DNA of 64,000 nucleotides, from assembly GCF_963678635.1 (NCBI RefSeq), contig NC_087063.1:21582701-21646700 (forward strand), in the 5' to 3' direction. Positions within the stretch are counted from its first letter, which is position 1, and each line of letters begins with the position of its first letter. Positions 11,281 to 24,748 of the stretch are shown one piece after another. The notes below the pieces were generated by a model. It searched no databases. It saw only the letters and a list, made by a program, of their open reading frames with translations, and had not been told where the DNA came from. This DNA is from Symsagittifera roscoffensis (lineage: Eukaryota; Xenacoelomorpha; Acoela; Convolutidae). The translations under genes were made by a program, and so were the position numbers.

Positions 11281-14200
11281 CTACTCGGGGTCATCTCTGG
11301 TCACTTCTCTTTCTAACAATCCAGTCAGAATCCGCATCACTTGCGGTGTGACCTGCACCGTTTTATCCAATAATGAGAGGCTGTTCATGTTCATGCGAGA
11401 GAGTTCTTGCTGGACCAGATTCGAGCGCAGCAACAGATCCAAGGGGACCGGGTCCTCCTTGGATAGGATCTTTATCTCGGCTGCTTTCTCTACAGGTAAC
11501 TCAGGATGCCCTGGAATTGGATGTCCAGACTTATCCAACCATCTCGTTAAGGGAAGCGCTTCATAAGTTTCTTTGTCCAGAAACGAGAATCCCTCCTTTA
11601 TTTCCGCCTGATTGGCCTGCTTCTGCTCCAATCTTTCATAGAACTCAGTTTTCTTGCTGAGGTTGTCAGCATTCTGGTGTTTATCACGCATCCTATGTTC
11701 GATTATCATATGGTAGCCATCCAATCTTACTATCCATCTACCAATATAACTCTGATCCATCGAGTAGGTCTTCAACCAGGATAACGCTCTCTTGTCCTCG
11801 CGTAACTTGAAGGGAGCGCTCCCCAAGTATGCACAGTACTTTTCCACGAAAGTGACTACTGCAAACATTTCTGCTTTTGGTGCGCCATATTTCATCTCTG
11901 TGTCACTCAAGACCTTGCTGCCGTATGCAATGGGACGGAGAACCGTTCTTCCGTTCCATTCTTGCTCTTGATGCAATGTTCCTGAGATGGCTACTACCGA
12001 TGCGTCTGTGTCAAGAACATACATGCCCTGTTCTGTAGGCATGCCTAGCACTGGCGCTTCGCACAGTTCCCTCTTTATGTTCTCGAAGGCAAGTTGTGCT
12101 TCATCGTTCCATTCGAATTTTTTCCCTTTGTTGCGCATTAGCTTTTGCATCGGATACACCTTGTCCGCAATTCCTTTTATGAACTCCCGGTAGTAATTGG
12201 CAAACCCTAGGAAGCTCAGGAGCTGTGTGTCCGTTCTGGGAGCTTTCCATGTCAACACTGCTTCCACTGCTTCCGGGTCCGGTCTCACACCATACCTGTC
12301 CACCATTCTTCCCAGGTACTTAAACAAATCCCTAAGGATTTCACATTTCGATGGTTTGCACTTCAATCCTGCTCTTTTCATGCATCCAAAGACCTCAGCG
12401 AGCCTATCAATGTGGTCTTCCAGGGTCGGTGTCGCTATGACTACGTCATCCACGTAACACATCACGAGATTCCCGTACTTCTTGGTCACTCTCGTCAAAG
12501 CCTGAGCCATCAGTCTTTGAAAAGTGGCCGTTGTATTGCACAAGCCGAAGGGCATCCTCTTCCACTCGCACGCGAATCCGGTTTTCTCTCTATCCTTCTT
12601 CCGCAGAGGGACCTGCCAGAAGGCAGAACCCAAGTCCAATGTGGTGAAAAACTTGGCATCACCAAGCTTAGAGAGGCTCTCGTCTATCCGCGGTATCGGG
12701 TACGCATCTTTAATTGTTACCGCGTTCAAGTAACGAAAGTCGCAACAAAATCTAAGCTGCCCCCCTTTCTTTTTCGCCATTACTACCCCGCAGGCCCATG
12801 GCAATTTCGAGGGTTCTATCATGTCGTATTCAAGCAACATTTCTATTTCCGCTCGGCACGCTTCCGATTTGTGTGGCGTCATTCGTCTTGCGCCTTCCCT
12901 GTGGGGAACGGCGCCTTCTTCAAGTTCGATTTCCTGTTCGACGAAATTACAGTAACCGATATCCGCCTTATGTTTTGAAAATACATCTGCGTTCCGATTC
13001 AGGAGGTCCCGCATTTTTTCGAAATCTCCCCCACCTATTTTCTCTTTTAAATGTTCTATCTCTGGCAAAACCGGTTTGTCAGATTCTAGTTCATATGACG
13101 AGGGGCGTTCCGGAAAATTCGAGCAGCTTGATAAGCCGTCGTCCGTTTCGGATTTTATTGAAAACAATTTATGAATAGATTTTAATTCATTAATCCTCTT
13201 TAAAATTTTATATTTACTAGCATGATAAGGACAGTCTTTCATATTATATTTCTTCAAGTTTTGTGTCTCCTCATAGTCGGTCCTCATCGGCAAAGCGTAG
13301 CCAAGCTTCTTTCCACGCTGGATTGAAACCGTGATGTCCAGTGTGTTCAATAACACACTGACACACAGTCCGTTTTGCGTTACCGAGAAGCTCCGGCATA
13401 AAATCACAGAACTCTGACTATTTGGATTCGGTACTAAGCAAACCTGTTTACTATCACTTAACGAATTCAAATTCCTCATTCTAAAAATTGCCACCACAGC
13501 TTGTCCTGGCTGTAGTTTTACTTTTCTATCTAAAAAAATTAGTACCTTGTTTTCGTCTGTTATTATCCTATTAATCGGTTTCTTAACATACTTCCGGTCC
13601 GGGTTTCTAATCCGTATCAGACCGTTGTTCAAGTCAATCATCACGTCAAAATTCCTGACAAAATCTCTGCCCAAGATGAATTGGTCGGCGTCGTCCAAAT
13701 ACTCTACTACCAGGAAGCTCATCCAAAGATCCCGTTCTCCCATGTGGAGGACCGTTATTGGTGTTCTTCCGGCTACGCAAATAGCTCCTCGATTGGTGGC
13801 GGCCAGTCTGAGATTCGTTGGAATTAGATCTTCCCTCGTGAAGCCCATTCTTTCCCAAGTTTTTATCGGCATCACACTCACTACCGCTCCTGTGTCCAGA
13901 AGCCCTGTGACTCCGATTTTTGTTCCGTTGGTGTCGAGCAGATGTGCAGTCACATCTGCTTCATACCCAATGTGTACTGCATCTTGTTCCATCATGGCGT
14001 CATGGCCTATCCTGCGGACTTTGAGTTCCTCCTCACCCAAATAGATCTGCCCCATTTGGTCATCATCTGTTGTTACATAAGTCCTGGTGTAGATACTGAT
14101 TCCATCCACGTTCAGCATCACTTGATACGGCCCATAGACCTCTACGTAGCGTCCATGAAGTTTCTTCATGCGAGGGCCACCCGTTGTTAGTAGTGCTCGC

Positions 14201-14319
14201 ACAGCTCTCGACTCGGTGCGTGGCTCCACCTGCCTCAGATAATCTGCATATGTGTCCAAATGCATCAAAGTGAACTCGGATGGTTCACTTAAATTTCTGA
14301 TTACCTGATGTCCAGCCAC
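11281..14319 (-). pseudogene. Element A protease, RT and RNase H
   Basis: A 1,012-residue frame with, in order, an aspartic protease (GLLDTGAVVSVMP), Ty3-type reverse transcriptase (LRFCCDFRYLNAVTI, FTTLDLGSAFWQVPL, MCYVDDVVIA) and RNase H (YVLDTDASVVAISG). Order and motifs are those of Metaviridae. In A, protease and RT share one uninterrupted frame, showing that the family's ancestral design placed them together. It is part of a broken element. Confidence 0.9.
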
Positions 14320-14328
14320 TGAGATTAT

Positions 14329-17300
14329 CTACTGTATCTTGCTTCCTTGCGGCACCATGCCGAACCTCTGACCGGAGATCACATTAAGTTTCATGCTCAA
14401 ACTGCTTGGTGCTTTAGTTTCTTCGAACTCCGTTGCTTCGAAGGTATTCAATTGCTCCTGAAGTTTCTCATTATCCAGTTCAAGTTTCACTTTTTGTTCG
14501 ATCTCTTTCGTCACCAGTTCCTGCTGCACTCTATTTAGAGCATTCCTCGCGGCTGCCTTATAATCAATCTTGAAGTTATCGGCCGCAGTTGCTGGTTCCG
14601 GTTCACGTGTCTCTTCAGTTACCGCCTGCATTTTCTTTGCCGCCAGCTCTTGAGGTTTATCTTTTCTGCGTGCCTCCGCTTCACTCAACAGGCGAGCCTT
14701 GCTGGCTTTCACTCCTGACAAAGCTTCTTCATGCCTTGGATGCTTGATGTCTGCCACTGCATCCCAGAATTGCGGATAATCTGATTTAAAATGACCTTCC
14801 AAGTTGCAAGAGAAACACCTCGTGCCGAATTTCGCAATTACTCCTCTCATGAAATCCTCTTGGTCCAATTCTGACGCATCCTCGTCCTCGAGACTAAAGC
14901 CTTCATGCCTTGTTTTTAAGTTGGGCATGCTGACACATGATGGTCCGTTGAACTGCAATTGGCACAAGAGCGCCTCTTGTCCATATCATCCCTCGGTTTG
15001 TACCAATTGTTCCCTTGGTTTGCTGGTCCGTTGTTAAAATTGCCATAATTGTTCTTGTAGTATCCAGATCTCGAAGGAGGTTTCAACAAAAGATACTCTT
15101 TTGACTTGAGCCTCAACTCCTCTGGTGTTGGCGCGTTGGTTGATAGTGGTGTGTAATGCGTTGCTAGCATTGTTCGAAGTTCATCATTCTTCACACCATC
15201 GATGAATTTTGAGGCTACTGCCAGGTTCATCTTTCGGTTTGACTCATCCGGTTGGCTGCGTCTTCTCAGCATTTCCAAGTCGTCTAGAAACTTGTCTGTC
15301 GTTTCATCTTCCCGTTGTCTCCGTTTCTCGAAGCGCATCATTGCTTGGTGCCCCTGCACCCCTGATCCAAAACGGTTTAACAAGATTTCGAAGATTTTCT
15401 CGGCTGTGTCACGCTGATATTGCTTCTTGGCCATGACACAGTTCAGGGCTGTCCCTTCCAAGTTGCTGGTGAGCGCACTGCATTCCTGTCTCTCCGACAA
15501 GTCCTCTTCCTCGAAGTGCAGCTTCATTACCTCTATCCAGGTATCAATACAGAAATCCATCAGATTGGTCTTTATAGGATCTTGGTTTCTTAAAGACTCT
15601 TCTGGACTTCTCACTGCGTTCATTGGTTCTGGATAACCTTGTAAGGAATGTCTCCAAAGACCTGTTTAGGGGTTCAAAGGCTGTGGCCATTGCCGTAGCA
15701 TCCCTTGAGTGTCCCCCCTGAGTGTCCTCACACCTTGTCAAAGGCTCTGTTTGCGGTGCATCCCTGCAATCCGAATCGCCGTGAGTGTTTCCCGCTTGGC
15801 CCAAATGACTCCTCCCCGGGCTTGCAGCCCTCTGTTACCGGAATCACTTCTCCCAGTCGCATGTGTGCCTTGCGTTGGTCGTTCATTAGAGGTCTGTCTG
15901 TTCCCCGTTGAGCTTGCTCTACTGTTCGGGCCCCATGTTCTATTATCCCTTGTGGCATAGCCTGTTGAACTGCCCCTGCCTCTAGTGGATCCATATGTCT
16001 TCCTCTTTTGATGTTCATTGAAGTTCACCTTCGGCTCCCTGCTGGGACCTCCCGAGTTCGGTTCCCCTTCTTTTGGTCCACTCTTGCTGCTTATTAGCCC
16101 GTCCAACCTGTCCATGAAAGCCTGAGTTCGCCTCTCCGTCATTGCGTCTATCTTTGTGTCAAGAGTCCCAAGAGACTGCTCTTGCTGAATTCTCAACTTC
16201 TCCATGTCGTCTCTTAAGCGTAACTCTCTCTGTTCCGCTTCTCTTGTCATTCGCGACAAGTTCTTCGCTATATGCTCGTCCGTTCTTTCTTTCAAGCGTT
16301 TTTGCTCCTACCAACTTCTTGTCTATTGCGGTTTATTTCTTCCCGCAGACTTTCTCTTTCAATGTGAACTGCCCTTTCTAGTTCACTCATTCTTATGGAC
16401 ATCTGTTCATTTTATTCTCCTAAACTGTCCACTATGTTGTTTAAGGCTTCTTCTAGTGCTGCCCGTTATCCACGAGTGGCGTCACTAGTGGAGGTGTAAC
16501 CCTGTCGGTCCCAGGTAGCTTCGTGCTGGTCGAGATCCGGGCCTTGACTCTCTGCCTCGACGTCTTTTCATTATCCACCTCAGGATCCGCCAATGCGTTG
16601 CCTAGCCCTCTGTTTCTACTCCCCCCAGTTTGCAGCTCTGAATTTGTCATAGTCGCGAAGTCTCTTGACTGGCCCGGTGTGTTTACTTCTTTGCTTATCG
16701 TTCTCACTACACCAAATTTGTCCCTGGTTCCAGTCTCTCTTCCGACGTATGCCTCATTCTCCTGGGTCGAACTATTGAGGCTGACTTGAGACCCAAAGTC
16801 CACTTGCTCTTCTTCGTCCTCCTCCTCCTGGGATTCACCTTCATTTCCTGCGCCCCCTCCCATGGTGAATGGAAAGATGTTTCCTAAGGTGTTCCTCATT
16901 CTTTCTGAGAACGATGATGACGTTGTTTGTTTCTCAGTCCCACCTGCCATCATAGTGTTGTCTGTTGGAGATCTTCTAGTTGCCGCTATTTCAGTTGAGA
17001 TGTCGGACAGTTCCGACATCTCCTCTCGATCCAATGTCCCGGTGGAAGTGGCAAAATCATGGCCTTGTTCTACCGGAGTAGATTCACTCGCCAGCCTTCT
17101 GCCTCTCCCTTCCAGTCCATGTACTTCCTGGTTCTCGTTCATGGCATGGTCCGTATTGACCTCCAATCAATTCTAACAGTTCTTTTCGCTCTTCTGAGGT
17201 CTTCTAACTCCTTGTTTCAACCATTCTGCCTGAAACCGTCTCCCCTTTGTCGGTCCGGGCTCGTTTGATCCGATCCACAAAAGGATCGGTCATCGTTTTT

Positions 17301-17371
17301 CTTTGCTTTTTAGGTATGAATTTCCTAGAGCTTTTACCTCGTTTAGGTATCCTTGACTTGTCTAGACTCAT
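14329..17371 (-). pseudogene. Element A gag region
   Basis: Minus-strand gag matching element B. It has an N-terminal acidic and serine-rich part (16453-17166), a helical charged stretch and an RG-rich stretch (15738-16295), a retrotransposon-gag core (CIDTWIEVMKLHFEEEDL, around 14916-15623) and a CCHC knuckle region (14329-14967). The likely start is the ATG read from 17371 downward, which corresponds to the B start at 32062. It is broken into several pieces. Confidence 0.85.
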
Positions 17372-20366
17372 TCTCAATTTGTCACTTGTTAATGCCTATA
17401 CACTTAATTCGATTGCTAGTGACCTTATAGTTTGACTACCAATAATAATGACACAACACAATAAATTTCACAAGATTCTATCAAACAGTGACCACGAATC
17501 CCTGTATGTTATCAGAGTACAGTTTTGTATATAATTTATTCACACTAACCGATTATCGGTCGTAAGATTTGAGAACTAGCACAATGTGATGTTATCAGTC
17601 AATTTAAAAGATAGTGTACTCACTACCCAATCAAACACAGTTTATATTGATTTAAAATCAAAAACAAAAAAATATGTATAATGACAGAATATGAATATCT
17701 CTATAAAAAAAACGTATGTGTATTGTACTTTTAGTCGGTCGCAGTACAATAGTCGAACTTATATTTTAGAGAAAAAGCTTTCCCTGCTTGGTGCTGCACC
17801 AAACAGACAAAACTTTGAAGGCAGTAATTTTCTCAAGTGGGCGTCTATTGCACCCACCGAGTACTGTGTTACTTATTTGCCTTCGGACTGCCCGAGCTAG
17901 ACCTACTAAAATCCTCAGGGCAGTCATTTTTCACAAAAACGTATTGGGTTTCAATCCACACCAATGAATTACGCTCTTTTTAGTTTAGACTTAGTGTCGC
18001 GAATATCCAAGTTCGGACCTGCTTTGTTTTGGTCTGGTTTTTATTGAAAGGCAAGTTACCAGTGCAGTCACTGATTCCTAGCCTGTCTGCTAATAACCTA
18101 AAAACTCTCACTATAGTCTTTCTTCCGTTTATCTAAGTCCTTTAATAAAATAATACTCCTCTGGATTGGAGAAAAAATATATATATAGGACCCTTCCGGA
18201 CTAACAAAATTTGGAGCCCTCCGGATTGGGACCCCTCTGAATTAGTAGATATAAGACCCCTCCGGATTGGGACCCCTCCGAATTAGCAATTATAAGACCC
18301 CTCCGGATTGGGACCCCTCCGAATTAGCAAATATAAGACCCCTTCGGATTGGGACCCCTCCGAATTAGCAAATATAAGACCCCTCCGGATTGGGAGCCCT
18401 CTGGTTTGTAATAGTAGCTTTTCGGAGATTTCCTTCTTTCCTATACCCCTCCGGATACGTTCTCCGATGCAATTTTGTTTTTTCAATTAACTAGGAAGGG
18501 TATGTACTGCTTTCCTAGACCCTTCCGGATTGAAGTTAAGCCTCTTATTTGACAATTCACGCTAACGGTGAAGGGTCTTATCGCTAGCCCAACTTCGGCT
18601 CAATTCAGGTTTTCTTGTGCCTTTAGCCTTCCCTTTTCGTCTAGAACAGCCTAAAGTTACTCTATTCAACCGCTGTTACCTTTTGGGAGGGGTGTAAGGG
18701 CTTTCCTAAAAAAAATTTATAAAAGGTGAAGGGTCTACCCTCCCAAATTGGTGAATTTGCTAAAAACAATCTCAAAAACTTTTCACGCTTACTTTTTCGA
18801 AAAACTTTTGTCTCTATCAGTAAGCTCATCTAATTTCTGATCTATTGGTACCAAGATCAATTGGATATGCCCAGTAGTTCCTAAGTTATTAACCAAAACG
18901 TCTTTTTTCTAAAGTCAAGAAATTTCTCTCTTATAGGTTCCGCCTAACTTTTTCCGCAATTCTGTTCTTTTCGACCTGAAAGTTATTGATCCGAGCTCAG
19001 AAGGCCTATACTCTTCTAGTTCAATGCAAAAGACCTGATCTAAAACGCTTTAGTTGAAAAAATTTGCGAAAAACTATGCTACCTAGACCCCTCCGGATTG
19101 ATGAATCCACCAAATCAAACACGTTAAGTTCGATTTCTCTGCAACCCGGAAGGCTTTCGGGTAGCGGGTTCTAAAAAAAAAGTAGATTTACTAGTGGACG
19201 TTGTCCGAACAACTAATTTTACTGTTCTAACTCAAAAATTTCAAAACATTTTCTGAATTTATAGTGTTTCGTTTTCTCAAAAATCAAGAAAATTTGGTTT
19301 TTTGTTCCAAAATAGTTCCAACCACTTCCGAACTAAACTTAACCGGTTCTATCTATTATAGTAGTGCAGTTACGATGTAACACACTAATTTAGCGCTTTT
19401 TTCCGTTTCAAAAATTATCGATATCTCAAAAATCGCGATTTGTGGGGGAATCAAAATATCGCTATTTTGACCCTAAAAACCGGTCTGCTTTCTGTGTTTT
19501 TCACTGAAAAACGGTATTGGAGTAATAATATAGGCTAAATAAGTAATAATATTAGTAATACTATACACCTCTGGGTTTGTTTAATATCCGAATTAAGGTG
19601 CTTAACTCGGATATTCGCACTTCGGTTCCCACAGATTACTATCTTACTTTTTGTACCAAAAGGGATACAAAACTTGTTAACGATACCCAACAGTCGATTG
19701 TTGTTGTCCTTGAGCCCCTTCTTGTTGCTCCTTGTACTGCTTGCCGGATCAGTCTTCTCCCAAGACCCTTCCGAATTGAGCGCAAATCAGCTGACCCTTC
19801 CGGATTGGGCGCAATTTATCATTAACGTGCTTAAATGCTCAAGTAACCCTACAGTACAAGCCTCACAAACGGCTACAAAATTGATAGTAACAATCCTGAC
19901 TGATATAAATGCCTGTAACAACAATATATCTAACAACAACAAACGGGAGGGTCGGATCACATCTTGTCTGGGGGGATGATTTCTACTGATTTTTCTACTT
20001 TTTTACTGTTTTTGGTTTTTTTTCGATTTTTTTTATGGTTTTTGTTTTTCTTGGGTACTATACTACTTTTTTTTTGGTTGTATATATATCTTTAAATGTG
20101 TTTGGTCACAAACCTCTCAGGGAACGACGGGACCGCGAATCCCCCCACCCTTCCTGGTTCGTAAATTTTCGTTCTTAACTAGGTTAAAAAGCTATTCACG
20201 GTAATCCGGAAGGCTTCCGCGTTCCGAGCTACCCTTCCACCCCGGCGGTTTTGGCCTATTAAGGGCGTTAATGTGAGCATCCGCTCGGCGCGGAGTGCTC
20301 GTTAACGGTTCTGCCGGTCATGATGTTAAAAAAGAATAACACCCAGGAGCGCCATAAAAACATGTA
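17372..20366 (-). other. Element A leader, about 3 kb, non-coding
   Basis: This lies between the 5' LTR and the gag start. It is rich in CCTCCGGATT motifs (the minus strand reads AATCCGGAGGGGTC), contains the 41-bp tandem array at 18216-18420, and has a hairpin near 20275-20303 beside the primer-binding region. Short open frames occur but none is preserved in element B, so I see no gene. The matching region of B is 29070-32061. Confidence 0.75.
18216..18420 (-). repeat. 41-bp tandem repeat in element A leader
   Basis: About four units of roughly 41 bp, each holding GACCCCTCCGGATTGGG followed by ACCCCTCCGAATTAGCAA and TATAA. Units are nearly identical to each other, unlike the matching array in element B (30941-31290), so the array has been homogenised or recently expanded in this lineage. 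The same array recurs in the duplicated copy at 24749-24953. Confidence 0.85.
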
Positions 20367-21291
20367 TGTAACATTCGCCCGGAAGATACATATCGACGGA
20401 GAACAAAACTAAGTCCTACGACGACTGGCTAACGTCTAAACAGAGCTTTGCATGCTTTTCACCGTCTCTACCAAGCCAGTACTTTCGGTGGTCTTTCTAA
20501 CATCGGGTCGACAAAAAACGTTACTGCTTTCGGCTTCGGTCAAAACACTCAAATTAACTTAATTACATGCAGAAATAGTGAGCTCATGGCTGGGTCTCAG
20601 TATCCCCAGACCACGAGGTCACTCTTAAAAACAGGGCCACTACTACTTAATAAAATTAGTATTGTTTTTGTTCAGTAGATAAAAATCATCATCTCCATCG
20701 AAGATGGATCAACCCTTTCCCCCAACTCCTAGCTTCTCATTCTAGCAAAATGAATGCAGATGTTATTTAGATTCAATTCAGGACTTGAGAGGGAAGCTAA
20801 AAGTTCATATAAGATGATAAAAGTTTCAGTCCCGAAACCCCTCCTGATTCTCGAATCCACTGAATCAAGCACGTTAAGCTTGATTTCTCTGTAACCCGGA
20901 AGGCTGGTTTCCACCCCTCACCGTTGTCAGCAACTGCCTTGCAACTATTGCAGCGACACAATAGTTGCAACTTGGAGCGGTCTCTGCTACTTCTGCTTTT
21001 CTCTGATTCTGATTCTCAATTTTCTCGTTGTTGTCGTCGTCGCAACTATCGTTGTTGTGTTTCGTTTCGGTTTTTTCTCTAAAATGGCCGTTTTTGACGT
21101 TTCGTAGAATTGTTACGTCATCAAATCGAATTTTTAAAATTTAGGAATTCCCAAATCCTTCGGCCTTCCCGATTTGTCCAATCGTTCGAAAAACTTTCTT
21201 ATTCCTTCAAAATCGCCAATTCGGAAGGTTCACTGCTAAAATTTCTAATATGCTGAATCTGCATTTTGATCCATTCTGGTCGAATGTCATA
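20367..21291 (-). repeat. 5' LTR of element A
   Basis: A 925-bp LTR pairing with 3489-4412. It is followed at once by the LINE continuation (TTTCGGCGAC...), which defines the right edge of the insertion. The inner flank, on its left, holds the conserved candidate primer-binding block (ACCCAGGAGCGCCA near 20341-20354). Confidence 0.9.
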
Positions 21292-22191
21292 TTTCGGCGA
21301 CAGATACAATGGGCAATACATAGAAAATTCCTTCTTTAAAAAATCCGTCATAATCTGGAACAAACTAACAGATGATAAAGTCAACTTTAAAGGCATAGTA
21401 ACATACAGAAAAGCAAAGATAAAATTCAAAAATTATTATTTATTATTATTTACAACAAGACCCCTCTGTGGCAACTCATGGTAAAATTTCATGGAAAAGC
21501 TTCAAGTTTATATAATAACATTTATTTATCAACCACCTTGAAGCTCTCAGGTGAAAAGTAATCATCGATAATTGTAATCGAGTTTGTTTTGTTTATTGTT
21601 ATTGTAACTATGTGTATCTTATGATGTTATAATATTTTTATGAACTGATAGGAAAAAAAAACAGAAAACATTTGACATACACTTGTGTATTGAAATTAAT
21701 TCCAATGTTCAATTAAAGTGTTATTTTTTTTACTCATTTTTAAATGAAAAAACTAACAAATGTCTTTCAGTGTATTTATTTTCCGGTATATCAAGTGAGA
21801 ATGATAAAATTTTCTTTTGATTTTTGCCTTTATTCTTTTTTCGGTTTTGTGTTTTTTCTAGCTTGTGAAGAAATTGTCTTTGTGGTGTTCTATTTTTTCT
21901 TCACTATTTCAGATTTGTAGTTATTTGTATCTTTTCTACTTCTAGATCAATTTCTTGTTCCAAAGCAGCCACTGGACAATTTTTTTAGGTTTGTTTTTTA
22001 TCAACCACCTTGAAGCTCTCAGGTGAAAAGTAATCATCGATAATTGTAATCGAGTTTGTTTTGGTTTATTGTTATTGTAACTATGTGTATCTAATGATGT
22101 TATAATATTTTTATGAACTGATAGGAAAAAAAAACAGAAAACATTTGACATACACTTGTGTATTGAAATTAATTTCGATGTGCAATTAAAG
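21292..22191 (+). pseudogene. LINE right piece and doubled 3' tail
   Basis: This is the continuation of the LINE interrupted at 3488. It reads GDRYNGQYIENSFF, then KKSVIIWNKLTDDK and TYRKAKIKFKNYYL, typical of the extreme C-terminus of CR1/jockey-type ORF2 (IWNxLP-like followed by FKxxLK). The 3' tail occurs twice: 21527-21720 and 21999-22191 share TATCAACCACCTTGAAGCTC through CAATTAAAGT, with about 280 bp between them. Both tails recur in the second duplicate. Confidence 0.82.
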
Positions 22192-22632
22192 TTTTTTTTT
22201 TATCTTTGAATCGAGTGCTGGTTGATAGTTTTATCTCTTTGATCCTCTGTATTGATGAATTGGCCTAATTTCCTAATTATATAATTTTTAGAGCAGCATA
22301 GCTAGTACTCGTGTCAGTTTCGAAAAAAAGCTTCTGTTTTTTTTTTAAATTGGAAACTCAGGATTTAGCCATTTCTGTTTTTTTTTTGTTTTGTTGAATT
22401 GAATCCGCTGACTTTCCGAGTTTTTTTTATTAACTTCAAAAAACGATACTCGACAATTGCCTTGGTTTGCTGAAAAATCTAATTTTCTTCTTAGTTTGAT
22501 CGATCATCTCCATATGATTCTCTGCTTTTTTGAGTGCTCATTCAATTTTGCAATGGTTCAAGCTTTCAAAAACAACAACTTGTACTTAATTAGCTTTGCA
22601 GAAGTATCACTCAAATGATTATTATGAGAAAT
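22192..22632. other. Flank between LINE tail and duplication junction
   Basis: AT-rich sequence with several T-runs (for example near 22340 and 22378). No gene is seen. It recurs almost unchanged at 56001-56440, which gives the right edge of the duplicated unit. Confidence 0.6.
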
Positions 22633-24748
22633 GTCCAACCTGTCCATGATAGCCTGAGTTCGCCTCTCCATCATTGCGTCTATCTTTGTGTCAAGAGTCC
22701 CAAGAGACTGCTCTTGCTGAATTCTCAATTTCTCCATGTCATCTCTTAAGCGTAACTCTCTCTGTTCCGCTTCTCTTGTCATTCGCGACAAGTTCTTCGC
22801 TATATGCTCGTCCGTTCTTTCTTTCAAGCGTTTTTGCTCCTACCAACTTCTTGTCTATTGCGGTTTATTTCTTCCCGCAGACTTTCTCTTTCAATGTGAA
22901 CTGCCCTTTCTAGTTCACTCATTCTTATGGACATCTGTTCATTTTATTCTCCTAAACTGTCCACTATGTTGTTTAAGGCTTCTTCTAGTGCTGCCCGTTA
23001 TCCACGAGTGGCGTCACTAGTGGCGGTGTAACCCTGTCGGTCCCAGGTAGCTTCGTGCTGGTCGAGATCCGGGCCTTGACTCTCTGCCTCGACGTCTTTT
23101 CATTATCCACCTCAGGATCCGCCAATGCGTTGCCTAGCCCTCTGTTTCTACTCCCCCCAGTTTGCAGCTCTGAATTTGTCATAGTCGCGAAGTCTCTTGA
23201 CTGGCCCGGTGTGTTTACTTCTTTGCTTATCGTTCTCACTACACCAAATTTGTCCCTGGTTCCAGTCTCTCTTCCGACGTATGCCTCATTCTCCTGGGTC
23301 GAACTATTGAGGCTGACTTGAGACCCAAAGTCCACTTGCTCTTCTTCGTCCTCCTCCTCCTGGGATTCACCTTCATTTCCTGCGCTCCCTCCCATGGTGA
23401 ATGGAAAGATGTTTCCTAAGGTGTTCCTCATTCTTTCTGAGAACGATGATGACGTTGTTTGTTTCTCAGTCCCACCTGCCATCATAGTGTTGTCTGTTGA
23501 AGATCTTCTAGTTGCCGCTATTTCAGTTGAGATGTCGGACAGTTCCGACATCTCCTCTCGATCCAATGTCCCGGTGGAAGTGGCAAAATCATGGCCTTGT
23601 TCTACCGGAGTAGATTCACTCGCCAGCCTTCTGCCTCTCCCTTCCAGTCCATGTACTTCCTGGTTCTCGTTCATGGCATGGTCCGTATTGACCTCCAATC
23701 AATTCTAACAGTTCTTTTCGCTCTTCTGAGGTCTTCTAACTCCTTGTTTCAACCATTCTGCCTGAAACCGTCTCCCCTTTGTCGGTCCGGGCTCGTTTGA
23801 TCCGATCCACAAAAGGATCGGTCATCGTTTTTCTTTGCTTTTTAGGTATGAATTTCCTAGAGCTTTTACCTCGTTTAGGTATCCTTGACTTGTCTAGACT
23901 CATTCTCAATTTGTCACTTGTTAATGCCTATACACTTAATTCGATTGCTAGTGACCTTATAGTTTGACTACCAATAATAATGACACAACACAATAAATTT
24001 CACAAGATTCTATCAAACAGTGACCACGAATCCCTGTATGTTATCAGAGTACAGTTTTGTATATAATTTATTCACACTAACCGATTATCGGTCGTAAGAT
24101 TTGAGAACTAGCACAATGTGATGTTATCAGTCAATTTAAAAGATAGTGTACTCACTACCCAATCAAACACAGTTGATATTGATTTAAAATCAAAAACAAA
24201 AAAATATATATAATGACAGAATATGAATATCTCTATAAAAAAAAACGTATGTGTATTGTGATTTTAGTCGGTCGCAAAACAATAGTCGAACTTATATTTT
24301 AGAGAAAAAGCTTTCCCTGCTTGGTGCTGCACCAAACAGACAAAACTTTGAAGGCAGTAATTTTCTCAAGTGGGCGTCTATTGCACCCACCGAGTACTGT
24401 GTTACTTATCTGCCTTCGGACTGCCCGAGCTAGACCTACTAAAATCCTCAGGGCAGTCACTTTTCAAAAAAACGTATTGGATGTCAATCCACACCAATGA
24501 ATTACGCTCTCTTTAGTTTAGACTTAGTGTCGCGAATATCCGAGTTCGGACCTGCTTTGTTTTGGTCTGGTTTTTATTGAAAGGCAAGTTACCAGTGCAG
24601 TCACTGATTCCTAGTCTGTCTGCTAATAACCTAAAATCTCTCACTTTAGTCTTTCTTCCGTTTATCTAAGTCCTTTAATAAAATAATACTCCTCCGGATT
24701 GGAGAAAAAATATATATATAGGACCCTTCCGGACTAACAAAATTTGGA

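Larger units (their letters stand above)
3489..21291 (-). mobile_element. Element A: Ty3-like giant LTR retrotransposon, broken
   Basis: The element is bounded by 924-925 bp LTRs starting TGTAACATTC on the plus strand. In minus orientation the order is LTR, about 3 kb leader, gag, protease, RT, RNase H, integrase, remains of the esterase ORF, 3' UTR, LTR. It interrupts a LINE, and TTT is repeated on both sides (3486-3488 and 21292-21294). The LTRs differ at roughly 15 sites by eye (about 1.5-2 percent), so it is older than element B. At 17.8 kb it is about 6.8 kb shorter than B without its LINE, and it is clearly broken, with more than five breaks. Its 5' part and right flank were later duplicated in tandem. 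Confidence 0.92.
16101..22632. repeat. Tandem duplication, copy 1 (about 6.5 kb)
   Basis: This stretch holds part of element A's gag, its leader and 5' LTR, the LINE 3' piece and the right flank. All of it recurs in the same order at 22633-28150 continued at 55396-56440. The offset is 6,532 bp. Copy 1 ends at ...TTATGAGAA, where copy 2 begins with GTCCAACCTG. Copy 1 keeps the unoccupied site for element B at about 21575-21590 (AATCGAGTTTG). Confidence 0.92.

Noticed and set aside
18216-18420. CRISPR-like array
   Set aside because: The spacers are themselves repeated, the units are contiguous tandem repeats, and the context is a eukaryotic retroelement leader.
19577-19979. Small plus-strand ORFs near 19577-19979 and 26113-26547
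   Set aside because: They lie antisense in the retroelement leader, differ between the two duplicates and are not kept in element B.
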